Shown here in pieces: positions 16,233 to 25,318 of a stretch of DNA of 64,000 bases; the stretch's first letter is position 1; the number at the start of each line of letters is the position of its first letter. The notes beneath the pieces were generated by a model. It ran no database searches. It was not told the DNA's origin and saw only the letters and a program-made list of their open reading frames with translations. Position numbers and translations under genes: made by a program. The DNA is taken from the NCBI RefSeq assembly GCF_002355515.1, contig NZ_AP014809.1, positions 3,062,501 through 3,126,500 on the forward strand. Direction: 5' to 3'. This DNA comes from Methylorubrum populi (GTDB lineage Bacteria > Pseudomonadota > Alphaproteobacteria > Rhizobiales > Beijerinckiaceae).

Positions 16233-18430
16233 GCGCCGCCCAAATCGAGCTCCATCCCGGCGCGCACGTGCACGTGCAGCGCGAGGGAGGCCGTCCCGAA
16301 CTCTGGAAGGTTCTGAAGCGGAAGCGGAAGGGCTGGCTCGTGCAGCTCGGGGACCAGGACGCGGTCACCTGGTCGGACGATCACATCCACGACCTCCGCC
16401 TGGACCATGCCGTCGAGCTCTATGCCGCCGATCCCGAGGCCGACGAACACGTGGCCTACTGCCTGTCCAAGGCGTTCGAGGCCTTTCCCGAAGACCTCAA
16501 GACCATCGCCCTGCGCCGGGCCGAGTACGTGCGCGAGGTGGATGACTGGCACGGGGCGGGGGAGACGCTGGAGGAGAGCTACGTATGGGCGGCGCTTCAC
16601 GTTTTCGCGGCTTTCGAGCGTGAATGGCGCGAGGAGGACGTCGCCTACGCGGCGGCGCTCGCGGAGCGGCGGCGCCAGCGGCAGCGCAAGGCTGCCACCG
16701 AGCTGAAGCGGCCGAAGAAGGGGCAGCCTCTCGTCGTTCCGAAGCCCCGCACGGTCGAGCTCTGGTACCGGACCTGGATCACGCACGACCGCGACATCCG
16801 CGTGCTCCTGCCGGATTTTCGTGGTCGGGGCGACCGGACGCAGCGCTATGCCGAGTGGATCTACGTCGAGATGCGGGCCCATATCGAGAAGTATTACTTG
16901 GTCAAGGACCGCCGCCGGCCGCCGCTGACCTACGCGTACGGCAAGTTCGAGGACCATTGTAAAGGCAAGGGCCTCGACGCCGACAAGCCGCGGAGGAAGG
17001 GCGAGCCGCGCCCTTATCCCACCTATGCGGCCTTCCGCACCCTCAAGAACGGGATGCTCGACGCGCGGGAGGAGATGCAGGTGCGGGAAGGGGGCCGGAA
17101 GGCTTACCTGACGTTCAATGTCTTCCGGAAGACGGATCGCCTCGCCAAGGTGATGGCGGAGGTCGAGTTCGACCATTCGCTGGTCGACCTGATCGTCGTG
17201 GACGAGCAAACCGGGCGCGCGATTGGCCGGCCGTGGTTCACGGCCGCGCTCGACCGCGCGTCGAGGATGCTGATCGGGTGCCATCTGTCCTTCGAGGTGC
17301 CGAGCTACGCGGCGCTCCAGCGCTGCATGGGGCACGCGTTCTGGCCGAAGGACCTGCGCGGCATCGAGGGGCTGAGCAATCCCTGGCCCTGCGAGGGCAT
17401 CCCGCAATTCGCGTTCGTGGACAACGGGAAGGAGTTCCGGTCGAAGAGCCTGCGGCGCAGCGAGACGGCGATGAACTTCCGCATCCGCCCCCTTCCGGTC
17501 ATGGCACCGTGGCTGAAGGGCAAGCTGGAACGGCTGTTCGGGCGCTTCAACGCGCAGGTCTACGCCCATCGCGAGGGCAAGACGTTCCACAGCGCGGTCG
17601 CGCGCGGCGACTACAACTCGATCAAGCGGGCCGAGACCACGCTGCCCCAGCTGCGCCGGGACCTGCTCGGCTACATCGTCGATGACTATCATGTCACGCG
17701 GCACAGGACGCTGGAGGCGCGGCCGCTCGACGTCTGGAACGACCTCGTCGCGCGCAACGGCGGCATCCGGGCCGTCCCGTCGCACGCCCAGATCATCGAA
17801 CTCATCGGCCAGGTCCGAGAGCGGCCCATCGGCAACACCGGCATCCACCTGGAAGGCCTCAACTACCATTCCGACCGGCTGACCGCCCTCCGCGAGCGGC
17901 GGGGCGGGCGCCAGAAGCTCTACCAGGTCCGGTTCGACCCCTTCGACCTCTGGAGGATCTGGGTCCTCGACGAGGAGACGGGCGAGCACATCCCGGTCGA
18001 CTGCACCAACCAGGCCATCGCCCACAACGTGTCGATCTTCGCGGCCGGCCTGCACCTCCAGCAGGCGCGCAGCTCCGGGGCCGGCCGCTTCGTCACCGAG
18101 CAGGACATCGTCCTGGCCAAGCAGCGCGTCGAGGAGGAGAGCGACCGCATCCTCGGCAACGGAGGGTCCGTCACGACCGCGGCCAAGGTCGCCCGATATC
18201 GCTATCCGAACGGGGAGTATTTCACGCCCGTCGGTCCCCGGAAGGCGGGTCAGCCGGAGCGGGTCAAGGGCACTCCGGCGGCCGAGCCGGTCCCCGCCGC
18301 GGTTGCGCCCGTGGCGCCGGATACGCCTTCCGCCCCGGCGCCGACGGCGCCGCCCCCGTCCGCCAGCTCGCTTCACGAGAGCCTGACGGAAGACCTCGAC
18401 GCCCTCATGGACGAATGGAGCCGGGCATGA
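16229..18430 (+). CDS. tnsB: TnsB-type DDE transposase
   Basis: This is a 733-residue protein starting with GTG inside the tnsA stop. An N-terminal DNA-binding region is followed by an RNase H-like integrase core, with probable catalytic residues D315 (EFDHS), D398 (FVDNG) and E434 (KLERLFGRF). The D-to-E spacing of 36 is close to that of Tn7 TnsB. A C-terminal Mu-type beta barrel (about 530-600) and an extended Ala/Pro-rich tail ending in a short helix follow; in Tn7 the TnsB tail contacts TnsC. It carries out 3'-end cleavage and strand transfer. Confidence 0.92.
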   Translation: MSAAQIELHPGAHVHVQREGGRPELWKVLKRKRKGWLVQLGDQDAVTWSDDHIHDLRLDHAVELYAADPEADEHVAYCLSKAFEAFPEDLKTIALRRAEYVREVDDWHGAGETLEESYVWAALHVFAAFEREWREEDVAYAAALAERRRQRQRKAATELKRPKKGQPLVVPKPRTVELWYRTWITHDRDIRVLLPDFRGRGDRTQRYAEWIYVEMRAHIEKYYLVKDRRRPPLTYAYGKFEDHCKGKGLDADKPRRKGEPRPYPTYAAFRTLKNGMLDAREEMQVREGGRKAYLTFNVFRKTDRLAKVMAEVEFDHSLVDLIVVDEQTGRAIGRPWFTAALDRASRMLIGCHLSFEVPSYAALQRCMGHAFWPKDLRGIEGLSNPWPCEGIPQFAFVDNGKEFRSKSLRRSETAMNFRIRPLPVMAPWLKGKLERLFGRFNAQVYAHREGKTFHSAVARGDYNSIKRAETTLPQLRRDLLGYIVDDYHVTRHRTLEARPLDVWNDLVARNGGIRAVPSHAQIIELIGQVRERPIGNTGIHLEGLNYHSDRLTALRERRGGRQKLYQVRFDPFDLWRIWVLDEETGEHIPVDCTNQAIAHNVSIFAAGLHLQQARSSGAGRFVTEQDIVLAKQRVEEESDRILGNGGSVTTAAKVARYRYPNGEYFTPVGPRKAGQPERVKGTPAAEPVPAAVAPVAPDTPSAPAPTAPPPSASSLHESLTEDLDALMDEWSRA

Positions 18431-19560
18431 CGCCGACGGACGCGGATATCAGTGAGCGGGTCAGGTCCTTCGAGCATGCCGTGGTGCCCCACGAGCTGTT
18501 CAAGAAGGGGAGGCGCGCCATCGAGACCTTGCGTCGGCGCTGGCGTCCGAAGGGGGTCAAGCCGCTGAAGGCGCGCGCGCTGCTGATCCTCGGGGAGCCC
18601 GGAGCCGGCAAGAGCTTCATCCTGGAGACCCTGGCGGAAGAGAACCCGAAGCGGGCCACGGAGGATGGCGACGTCCGGCCGGTGATCTTCGTCGAGGCCC
18701 CGAAGCGGACCACGCCGCGTCAGCTCGCCGCGGCGATCTTCGATGCCCTCGAACCTGGGTACCGACTGCGTGACGGATGGAACACCGCGCGCATCCTGAG
18801 CGAGATCAAGATGCTCTGCGAGGAGATGGGCGTCGAGGTGCTCATGATCGACGAGGCGCACCACATCGTCGACCATAAGAATACGGACGACCTTGAGGAT
18901 GCAGCTGAATTCTTAAAGCAGCTGCTGAACATGTGTTCGACGCAGATCGTGCTCGCAGGACTGCCGCACCTCGGCGTCCTCCCCGAGACCAAGAAGCTCC
19001 GGCAGCTGCGTCGGCGCTTCCGGCCGCCGGTGCACCTGGATCCCTACAATTGGAGCGACCGCACGGGGCGCAGGAAGTACCTCGGGATGCTTGCATTCTT
19101 CGAACGGCACCTCGGTCTGCCCGAGCCGTCCAACCTCATCGGGTTCGATTTCGCCGCCCGCATCTATTGCGCGACGGGCGGCCATGTCGGCATCATCTCG
19201 GCTCATCTCAGCCTGGCGCTTGAGACGGCGGTGGCCGACGGCAAGTCCCGGATCGACCTGCCGCTCATGGCCGGGGCGTATGCCGACCTGGTCCTCAAGC
19301 GGAAGCCCGCCGTCCTGCTGGACTTCGACGCTGGGTTCCCCGACGAGGTCCCGGCCGGGCGGACGGGAGAGGCCGAGGGGAGGGCGCGCGACGCCGGCCC
19401 CGAGGCCGCGTCGGACGACAACCCCTACTTGGCGCAGGGCGAAGCGTTCCGCGCGCTCTGGCGCAAGATGGCCGGCGACCGCCTTGCCGACCAGTCGCGG
19501 GTGACGGCGCACAGGACGAAGGAGGCTGCACCACCGAGCGCCTTCGGGAGGCCGGCGTGA
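18427..19560 (+). CDS. tnsC: TnsC-type AAA+ transposition regulator
   Basis: This is a 377-residue protein. ATG 18427 overlaps the tnsB stop as ATGA and has GGAG about seven bases before it; an ATG at 18415 is also possible. Walker A is GEPGAGKS (56-63) and Walker B is VLMIDEAHH, followed by an RRRFRPP segment likely to contain arginine-finger or sensor residues. TnsC forms ATP-dependent filaments on DNA and links the target selector TniQ to the TnsAB transposase. The last about 90 residues are acidic, then low in structure. Confidence 0.9.
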   Translation: MTPTDADISERVRSFEHAVVPHELFKKGRRAIETLRRRWRPKGVKPLKARALLILGEPGAGKSFILETLAEENPKRATEDGDVRPVIFVEAPKRTTPRQLAAAIFDALEPGYRLRDGWNTARILSEIKMLCEEMGVEVLMIDEAHHIVDHKNTDDLEDAAEFLKQLLNMCSTQIVLAGLPHLGVLPETKKLRQLRRRFRPPVHLDPYNWSDRTGRRKYLGMLAFFERHLGLPEPSNLIGFDFAARIYCATGGHVGIISAHLSLALETAVADGKSRIDLPLMAGAYADLVLKRKPAVLLDFDAGFPDEVPAGRTGEAEGRARDAGPEAASDDNPYLAQGEAFRALWRKMAGDRLADQSRVTAHRTKEAAPPSAFGRPA

Positions 19561-21386
19561 GCGCCGCTCCGCTCGCGCTTCGCGTGCCGGAAATGCCCGG
19601 CGAGCCCGCGCACGGCACCCTGATGCGCCTGGCCGCGCGTCATCGACGTCCCGGCGACGCGGCCGGCTTCGCGGCGGATTGCGGCCTGTCCTTTCGCAGC
19701 GTCCTGCGCGGCGGCGGCGCCGACGCCGTGGCACGCCTGGCGGGCTTCGACCCGCTCGCGCTCGGGCAGCGCTCCCCGCGGGTCAACGCCCCGGGGCGCA
19801 CGGTCGACCTGGGCGGGCAGCGCATCGCGCTCGGCGATTGGTCCACGACGAACCGTCGCTGGTGCCCGCATTGCCTCGCCGACGACGCGCGGCTCGCACT
19901 CGGGCGGGGCCTGCCGACGGAGCGGCTCGCCCATCACCGGTTCTGGTGGGACGTCAAGTCGGTCTTCGGCTGCGCGGTGCATGGCGTCCCGCTCGCGCAG
20001 ACGTGCGCGGCCTGCGGCCGCGGACCTGGCTGGGCCGGTCCCGTGCACCGGTGCCCCTGCGGGGCATCGCTCCTGCCGGCCGCCGAGGCGAACGGCTGCC
20101 GGCCGAGCCCGGCAGACCACTACCTCGCGGGGCGCCTCACCGGGATCCGTTCGGGGACTTCCCTCGTCGATGCCCTGAGCTACCGGGACGCGGTTCGCGC
20201 CTTGGAACGGCTCGGGCTCGTCGCAACAGGGCGATGGAGCGCCCGAAAGCCGCGTTTGGACGGGAGCGACGCGGCGGCATCTCGGGATGCCGGCATGGCG
20301 CTCCTCGTTGACTGGCGGCACGGCCTCGCGCGTGCCTTGGACCAGGTTCTGGCGGAGGGCCGGGCACGGGGAGGCGGGCCGGGCCTGATCGGGTCCTACG
20401 GGTGGGTCTATGAGCTCTGGATCGGTGTCCTGCCGGACGACGAGTTCGGCAGGACGCTCAAGTCCGCCCTGCGGGACCATGCCGTGGCGAACGGCGTCAT
20501 CCCGGAGCGGGAACGGGCACTCGGCGGCGGCCCCGGTGGGCCTCTCGTCGACCTCGCGACGGCGACGTCCGCCCTCGGCATGGGGCATGCCCGCGCCCGG
20601 GCCATCCTGGGGCGGGGAGGCATGCTGCCCGGCGGCATCCGCCGGAGCGTCGCCTTCCCCATCGACGGCGTGGGTCTCACCCGCCTGCGGGAGGCCTTGG
20701 ATCGGACGACCGATGCGAAGGGGCTGCGCGCGATCCTGGGCGTCGGCAAGGCACAGGCTCGGCGCATCGTGGAGGCAGGGCTAGTCCCCCCCGCGGGCGA
20801 CAGCCCAGGCGCGACGGCCGGCCGCTTCGAAGTCGCGGTCGCCGAGCTCTTCCTGAGATCCCTGGTCAAGGGCGTCCCGGTACGCCGTAAGCTCCCGCAC
20901 GGATCGGCCATGCTGGCCAGCGCTTGCCGCTCCGCCGGCGTTCCCGTCGAGGTCGCCTGCACCGGCTTGCGGGAGGGGGACGTCCGGGCGACCGGCGTCG
21001 CGCCCGGGCGGCCGTCCCTGGCGGCGATCATGGTCAGGCCCGCGGACCTCCGCCGTCTTCGGAAGGACGACGGGCTGACGGTGGAGGAGGCCGCCAAGGC
21101 GCTGGGCATCCACCACGAGGCGGCGCGGTCGCTCCGGCGTTTGGGCCTGCTCGGCCGGGTCCGGCCGGGCCGGCGCTCCCTCCGGCGCGGTGAGGTCGAC
21201 ACGTTCGCGCGCCGGTACATCCCGGCCAGCGAGGCGGCGCGCCTCCTCGGCACCTCCCCGAAGCGGGCGACCAGGCTCATGGCCGACCGGCAGGTCACCG
21301 TCGCGGCCGGGCCGCCAACATGTCGCCAGACCTTCTACCTCCGCGCGGAGGCCCAGCGACAAGGGTTGGCGGTGCCCAGGCCGTGA
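19557..21386 (+). CDS. tniQ: TniQ/TnsD-type target-site selection protein (copy 1)
   Basis: This is a 609-residue protein from GTG 19557, overlapping the tnsC stop by four bases. The TniQ N-terminal domain (LALRVPEMPGEPAHGTLMRLAARH) is followed by zinc-binding motifs WCPHC, CAVHG, CAACG and CPCG (about residues 102-165). The long C-terminal half has helix-turn-helix-like segments, for example LTVEEAAKALGIHHEAARSL and IPASEAARLLGTSPKRATRLM. This suggests sequence-specific target binding as in TnsD. It is clearly paralogous to the TniQ at 25319. Confidence 0.88.
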   Translation: MSAAPLALRVPEMPGEPAHGTLMRLAARHRRPGDAAGFAADCGLSFRSVLRGGGADAVARLAGFDPLALGQRSPRVNAPGRTVDLGGQRIALGDWSTTNRRWCPHCLADDARLALGRGLPTERLAHHRFWWDVKSVFGCAVHGVPLAQTCAACGRGPGWAGPVHRCPCGASLLPAAEANGCRPSPADHYLAGRLTGIRSGTSLVDALSYRDAVRALERLGLVATGRWSARKPRLDGSDAAASRDAGMALLVDWRHGLARALDQVLAEGRARGGGPGLIGSYGWVYELWIGVLPDDEFGRTLKSALRDHAVANGVIPERERALGGGPGGPLVDLATATSALGMGHARARAILGRGGMLPGGIRRSVAFPIDGVGLTRLREALDRTTDAKGLRAILGVGKAQARRIVEAGLVPPAGDSPGATAGRFEVAVAELFLRSLVKGVPVRRKLPHGSAMLASACRSAGVPVEVACTGLREGDVRATGVAPGRPSLAAIMVRPADLRRLRKDDGLTVEEAAKALGIHHEAARSLRRLGLLGRVRPGRRSLRRGEVDTFARRYIPASEAARLLGTSPKRATRLMADRQVTVAAGPPTCRQTFYLRAEAQRQGLAVPRP

Positions 21387-21431
21387 GGTACCCTGTCGAC
21401 GTGACCGGGGAGGCCTGGCGCGATGCGGCAA

Positions 21432-21442
21432 GGGGGGGGGGG
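21432..21442 (+). repeat. 11-base G homopolymer
   Basis: This is an uninterrupted run of 11 G, about 45 bases after the tniQ stop. It is outside any called gene, so it would not phase-vary a protein directly. Run length in the assembly may be unreliable. Confidence 0.8.
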
Positions 21443-21491
21443 CGGCAACGTCAAACCGGGGCGCGGCTTCCGCTCCGCGGCCGCGTCGGGC

Positions 21492-21523
21492 GGACAGGGT
21501 GGCTGTCCCACAGATCCTGGGAC
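21492..21523 (+). terminator. two overlapping, mutually exclusive hairpins after tniQ
   Basis: GGACAG-GGTGG-CTGTCC (21492-21508) and GTCCCA-CAGATCC-TGGGAC (21505-21523) share the bases GTCC at 21505-21508, so they cannot both form fully. There is no T-tract. Possible roles are a weak terminator or mRNA 3' stabiliser for the transposition operon. Confidence 0.3.
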
Positions 21524-22065
21524 GCCGGTGCGAACCAGGAGACCGCCAGGACCGCACCCGCCGACCACGTAGAAGCCCCATTCAGGGTGGCCAGGGTGCC
21601 TCCTGGGCGAATGATGAGGTCGTCCCCGCGCGCGGCGATGGCCTTAACGTCTGGCCTGCAGACAAAGACGCCGAAAAGATTGGGTTCCTCTGGCACCCGC
21701 CACGGCCCTGCTCCCGCCTGGGTCAGGCGCACCTCGCAGCGTCCGCGTCCGAACGGCGGATGCACCGAAGCGGCCATAGACACGGGGACCGCTCACGATC
21801 CTTTGCCGACCCTCGGAAGGCTCCCTCTCCGACCGTTTGGCAGCCGATGATCGACTCGATGATCGAGTCGCGGGATGAACTTCTCCGGGTTTCTTCGTTT
21901 AATCCGACGTATCTGCACCTGGAGAAGCGGGCTGTTGGATGAGCCTCCGCCTACAACCCGCGCACGGCGCCACGAGCGCCAAGTCACCATCCTGGATGGG
22001 ATGGTTGGCGCCTGTGCTCGCGTAGATCGGATCGAAGCGGTGGCGCAGCTTCCGCAGGCTGCCCG

Positions 22066-23865
22066 ATGAGGGCTGCCGTTCCATCCCACGACGTGTTCGA
22101 GGCCACTCCGAACCCGTACCTCCTGCTCGCCGCCGATAGCCCCACCTTCACGATCATCGGCGTGAACGAGGCCTACCTGCGCGCGACCATGACCCAGCGC
22201 GAGGCGATCATGGGTCGGTCGCTGTTCGAGGTCTTCCCGGACGATCCGGCCACGCCGGAAGCCTTCGGCGAACGCAACCTGCGTGCGTCCCTCGATCGCG
22301 CCATCCAGACCGGCCTGCCAGATCGCATGGCCGTGCAGCACTACAACATCCGAGGTTCAGACGGCGTGTTCGTGGAGCGGCACTGGCGACCGCTCTCCGT
22401 GCCGGTGACGGGCCCGGGTGGGGAGGTCCTGAGCCTGATCCACTACGTCGAGGATGTGACCTCGGACGTCGCAGGTGCACGCGAGACTCAGACTGCGCTG
22501 ACCGCCAGCGATGCCCGCTACCGCGCGATCGTGGAAAGTTCGACCGATTACGCAATGGTCGCCATGGACCTGTCCGGCACCATCACCACCTGGAACTCCG
22601 GCGCCGAGCACGTCCTGGGCTGGCGTGCTGAGGAGATGGTCGGCCGCCCCACCGAAACCTTCTTCACCGAGGAGGACCGCGCCGCTGCGATCCCGGCGCA
22701 GGAAATGCGCACGGCTCTCGAACAGGGGCGCGGCATCGACGAACGCTGGCACCTGCGCAAGGACGGCTCGCGGTTCTGGGCCAGCGGCGAGCTAATGCCG
22801 CTCAAGGACGAGGCCGGCGCAGTGATCGGCTTTCTCAAGATCCTGCGTGACCGCACCAGCCAGCGTGAGGTAGAGCAGGCCCTGGTCGAGCAGACCGATA
22901 TCTTGCGCTCCGTCACCGATCATGTCAGCGAAGCCGTGTTCCGGCTCGATCCTGACGGCACGATCCTGCTAGCCAACCCGGCGGCCGGGCGGCTGTTCGG
23001 CTGGCCCGCCGGCGAGCTGGTGGGCCGGAACCTGCATGAGACGCTGCATCATCACCGGGAGGATGGCACCGCCTTCCCCGCCGAGGATTGCATCTTCGTG
23101 CGAGCCTTGCGGGAGGGAACGCCGATCTTTGCCGAGGAGACGGTCTTCTTCCGGCAGGATGGCACGCCGGTGCCGGTGACGTGCACCAACGCTCCCTTGC
23201 TCCGTGAGAGAGAGGTAGTGGGCGCGGTCGTCACCGTCACCGACCTCACCCAGCGCAAGCGTGCCGCGGAGCAGCAGGACATCCTCAACCACGAGCTGTC
23301 GCATCGCCTGAAGAACACCCTGGCCATCGTGCAGTCCATTGCCACACAGACCCTCCGCGGGGTCACCGAACGGCACTTGGTCGAGGCGTTCGAGCGCCGG
23401 GTGCTCGCCCTGTCGCGCGCCCATGACGTGCTGGTGCAGAGGAGTTGGGCCTCTGCCAGAATGCGCGGCGTGATGGAGAGCGTGCTGGTGATGCAGGCGG
23501 ACCTCGACCGCTTCGCGCTCGATGGACCGGACCTGGACATCAGTCCGCAAGCGGCCCTGTCGCTGTCCCTGCTGCTGCACGAGATGGCGACCAACGCGCT
23601 GAAGTACGGGTCGCTGTCGACCGCAGCCGGCAAGGTGCGGATCAGCTGGCGCACCGAGATCGACCCATCGCCGACGCTGGTGTTGGACTGGGCTGAAATC
23701 GATGGGCCGCCGGTGGTACCGCCGAGCAACCGTGGCGGCTTCGGGTCAAAGCTGATCCGCATGGGCTTGCTGGGAACGCGCGTGGCCGCCCTTGATTACG
23801 CTCCTGTGGGCCTTCGCGCCGAGTTCCGTGCGCCGCTCGCTGATGTCCTGGTCCAGGTTCGCTAA
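22066..23865 (+). CDS. PAS-PAS-PAS sensor histidine kinase, HWE family
   Basis: This is a 599-residue soluble protein with three PAS domains (about 8-135, 148-265 and 280-398). The transmitter of the HWE/HisKA_2 class follows: H-box NHELSHRLKNTL (likely phosphorylated H413), an N-box HEMATNALKYG and the WAE motif (LDWAEIDGP) that names the family. There are no membrane segments, so the signal is cytosolic (light, redox or ligand); the PAS domains lack an evident flavin-cysteine motif. Five bases separate it from a single-domain response regulator. The pair sits between the two tniQ genes and is likely transposon cargo. Confidence 0.88.
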   Translation: MRAAVPSHDVFEATPNPYLLLAADSPTFTIIGVNEAYLRATMTQREAIMGRSLFEVFPDDPATPEAFGERNLRASLDRAIQTGLPDRMAVQHYNIRGSDGVFVERHWRPLSVPVTGPGGEVLSLIHYVEDVTSDVAGARETQTALTASDARYRAIVESSTDYAMVAMDLSGTITTWNSGAEHVLGWRAEEMVGRPTETFFTEEDRAAAIPAQEMRTALEQGRGIDERWHLRKDGSRFWASGELMPLKDEAGAVIGFLKILRDRTSQREVEQALVEQTDILRSVTDHVSEAVFRLDPDGTILLANPAAGRLFGWPAGELVGRNLHETLHHHREDGTAFPAEDCIFVRALREGTPIFAEETVFFRQDGTPVPVTCTNAPLLREREVVGAVVTVTDLTQRKRAAEQQDILNHELSHRLKNTLAIVQSIATQTLRGVTERHLVEAFERRVLALSRAHDVLVQRSWASARMRGVMESVLVMQADLDRFALDGPDLDISPQAALSLSLLLHEMATNALKYGSLSTAAGKVRISWRTEIDPSPTLVLDWAEIDGPPVVPPSNRGGFGSKLIRMGLLGTRVAALDYAPVGLRAEFRAPLADVLVQVR

Positions 23866-23870
23866 CCCCC

Positions 23871-24245
23871 ATGGCGCAGTCCCGAGACCCAACCCCGACC
23901 TACGTGCTTGTCGTCGAGGATGACCCGATCCTGATGATGTCGCTGGTCGACTTCGTCGAACAGGCGGACTGCGAAGCCATCGAGGCGACCAGCGTGACCG
24001 AGGCGCTCCAGATCCTGGAGAACCGCGCCGACATCCGCACGGTGTTTGCAGACCTGGACATGCGCGGCTCTACGATCGGCATGCAGATGGCCATGACGAT
24101 CCGAGACCGCTGGCCGCCCATCGAGCTGCTCATGGTGTCCTCGCAGCCCTGGGACGCCGCTCAGATCCCGCAGCGGGGTGTGGTCCTCGGCAAGCCCTTC
24201 GACCGTCGCAGGATCGAGGCGGTGATCCGCAAGTTCGCTGCCTGA
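23871..24245 (+). CDS. single-domain response regulator
   Basis: This 124-residue receiver has an acidic pocket EDD (16-18), phospho-acceptor D61 (VFADLDM) and conserved K108 (GKPF). There is no output domain, so it works by protein contact or as a phosphate sink, as is common for partners of HWE kinases in alphaproteobacteria. It is co-transcribed with the kinase. Confidence 0.88.
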   Translation: MAQSRDPTPTYVLVVEDDPILMMSLVDFVEQADCEAIEATSVTEALQILENRADIRTVFADLDMRGSTIGMQMAMTIRDRWPPIELLMVSSQPWDAAQIPQRGVVLGKPFDRRRIEAVIRKFAA

Positions 24246-25318
24246 AGTAGGAGGGCGAACGTCGCCTTCCGGATCAAGGGCCAAGTTCCGGTTGCCACTC
24301 CGAGCCGAGGTTGCTGGACGGCGTTCCCGGCGGCTGGGTTGGGTCGGACGCGGAACGTCCGCTTGCGGGGGGAGGGGCTGGGTCCGCTCCCCACCGTCAG
24401 CGAGCCTACGCACGGTCAAGTTGATTGGGTTTTGTCCCTGGAACGGTTCCGAAAGCCCCCGCCCCGCATCAATCGCCCGAGACCCAGCGGTCAAGACAGA
24501 CAGGGCAATAAAGCGGCACAAGCTGCCACGGGAGCGAGGCCAAACGTACCCCTTGCCGACGCTTGGCGCGTGGCTGGAGGAGTATCGAGGCACGAACGAT
24601 AATCCCTCGGCCTGGCTGCGTTTAGACGCCTTCTACGCCTACCCACCGAAGGTGGTGGAGCGTCCGATCCGGAAGCCCAGGGGCCAGCCTCTCCCCGATC
24701 CGCGCCCGACCGAAACGGTGGTCGAGATCCACTGCATCACCAAGAACCAGAAGGGCTGGCCCGTCCCGTTCCCCTGCACCTGCGGCACAGCCGGCAGGGA
24801 CATCGGGAGGCAAGCCGTCGGGTCCAGCAAGTGCGGCGGCCGGGGACAGCCGCGGTACCCACGGCTCGTTCCGGCGGCCCCGTGTCGCAAAGGGACGAGC
24901 CGTGGGTTCGCTCTGACTTGCCCTCCCGGCGGCCGCTGCCTGCAGAGGCGCAGCCGAGCGGGGCTTCGGTGTCGCGCGCCGCGCCCGAACTTGCGCGATG
25001 TGCACCGGTCAGGTCCGCTGGGTGATGCCACGCGATGCGCGCCCGGTAGGCCGGCTTAGACGACGGACGCCGGGCACATCGTGACGCATGCCGGGATCCG
25101 AGCGCCGCCAGCCCCGCGAGGGCCCGGCGGCGTGCTGCCGCCCGGGTGGGCCCCAGGCATGCACAAGGACCGGCGCGGCGAAGGAGGACGAAACGGCCAT
25201 CACTGGGAGGGAAGGCCGACGAGCGAAACCGGTTCTTCAGCTCCGCCCCGCAGGATGGAGCCGTCCCCGAGACGGTCGCGTCCGCCGCCTCGCCGGACCT
25301 GCCTAGAAGGAAACCGAC
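24246..25318. other. about 1.07 kb with no recognisable gene
   Basis: Frames open on both strands here (for example + 24292-25059) have the Pro/Arg-rich composition of spurious GC-rich frames, with no domain. A short + segment around 24530-24770 reads more protein-like (PSAWLRLDAFYAYPPKVVERP) and could be a remnant of a gene, but I cannot assign it. Confidence 0.35.

Larger units (their letters stand above)
21387..22065. other. intergenic between tniQ and the kinase gene
   Basis: There are 679 bases. They hold an 11-G run (21432-21442) and overlapping hairpins (21492-21523), listed separately. A minus-strand frame at 21451-21783 (110 residues) has a faintly protein-like composition but no recognisable domain, and I do not call it. 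An AT-richer stretch about 21840-21910 precedes the kinase. Confidence 0.35.

Noticed and set aside
15680..18376. Very long minus-strand open frame (about 900 codons) opposite tnsA/tnsB
   Set aside because: It is the antisense shadow of tnsB in GC-rich DNA; no domain, composition dominated by Arg/Leu/Asp runs mirrored from the real gene.
21451..21783. Minus-strand 110-codon frame after tniQ
   Set aside because: Somewhat protein-like composition but no domain, ribosome site or operon context.
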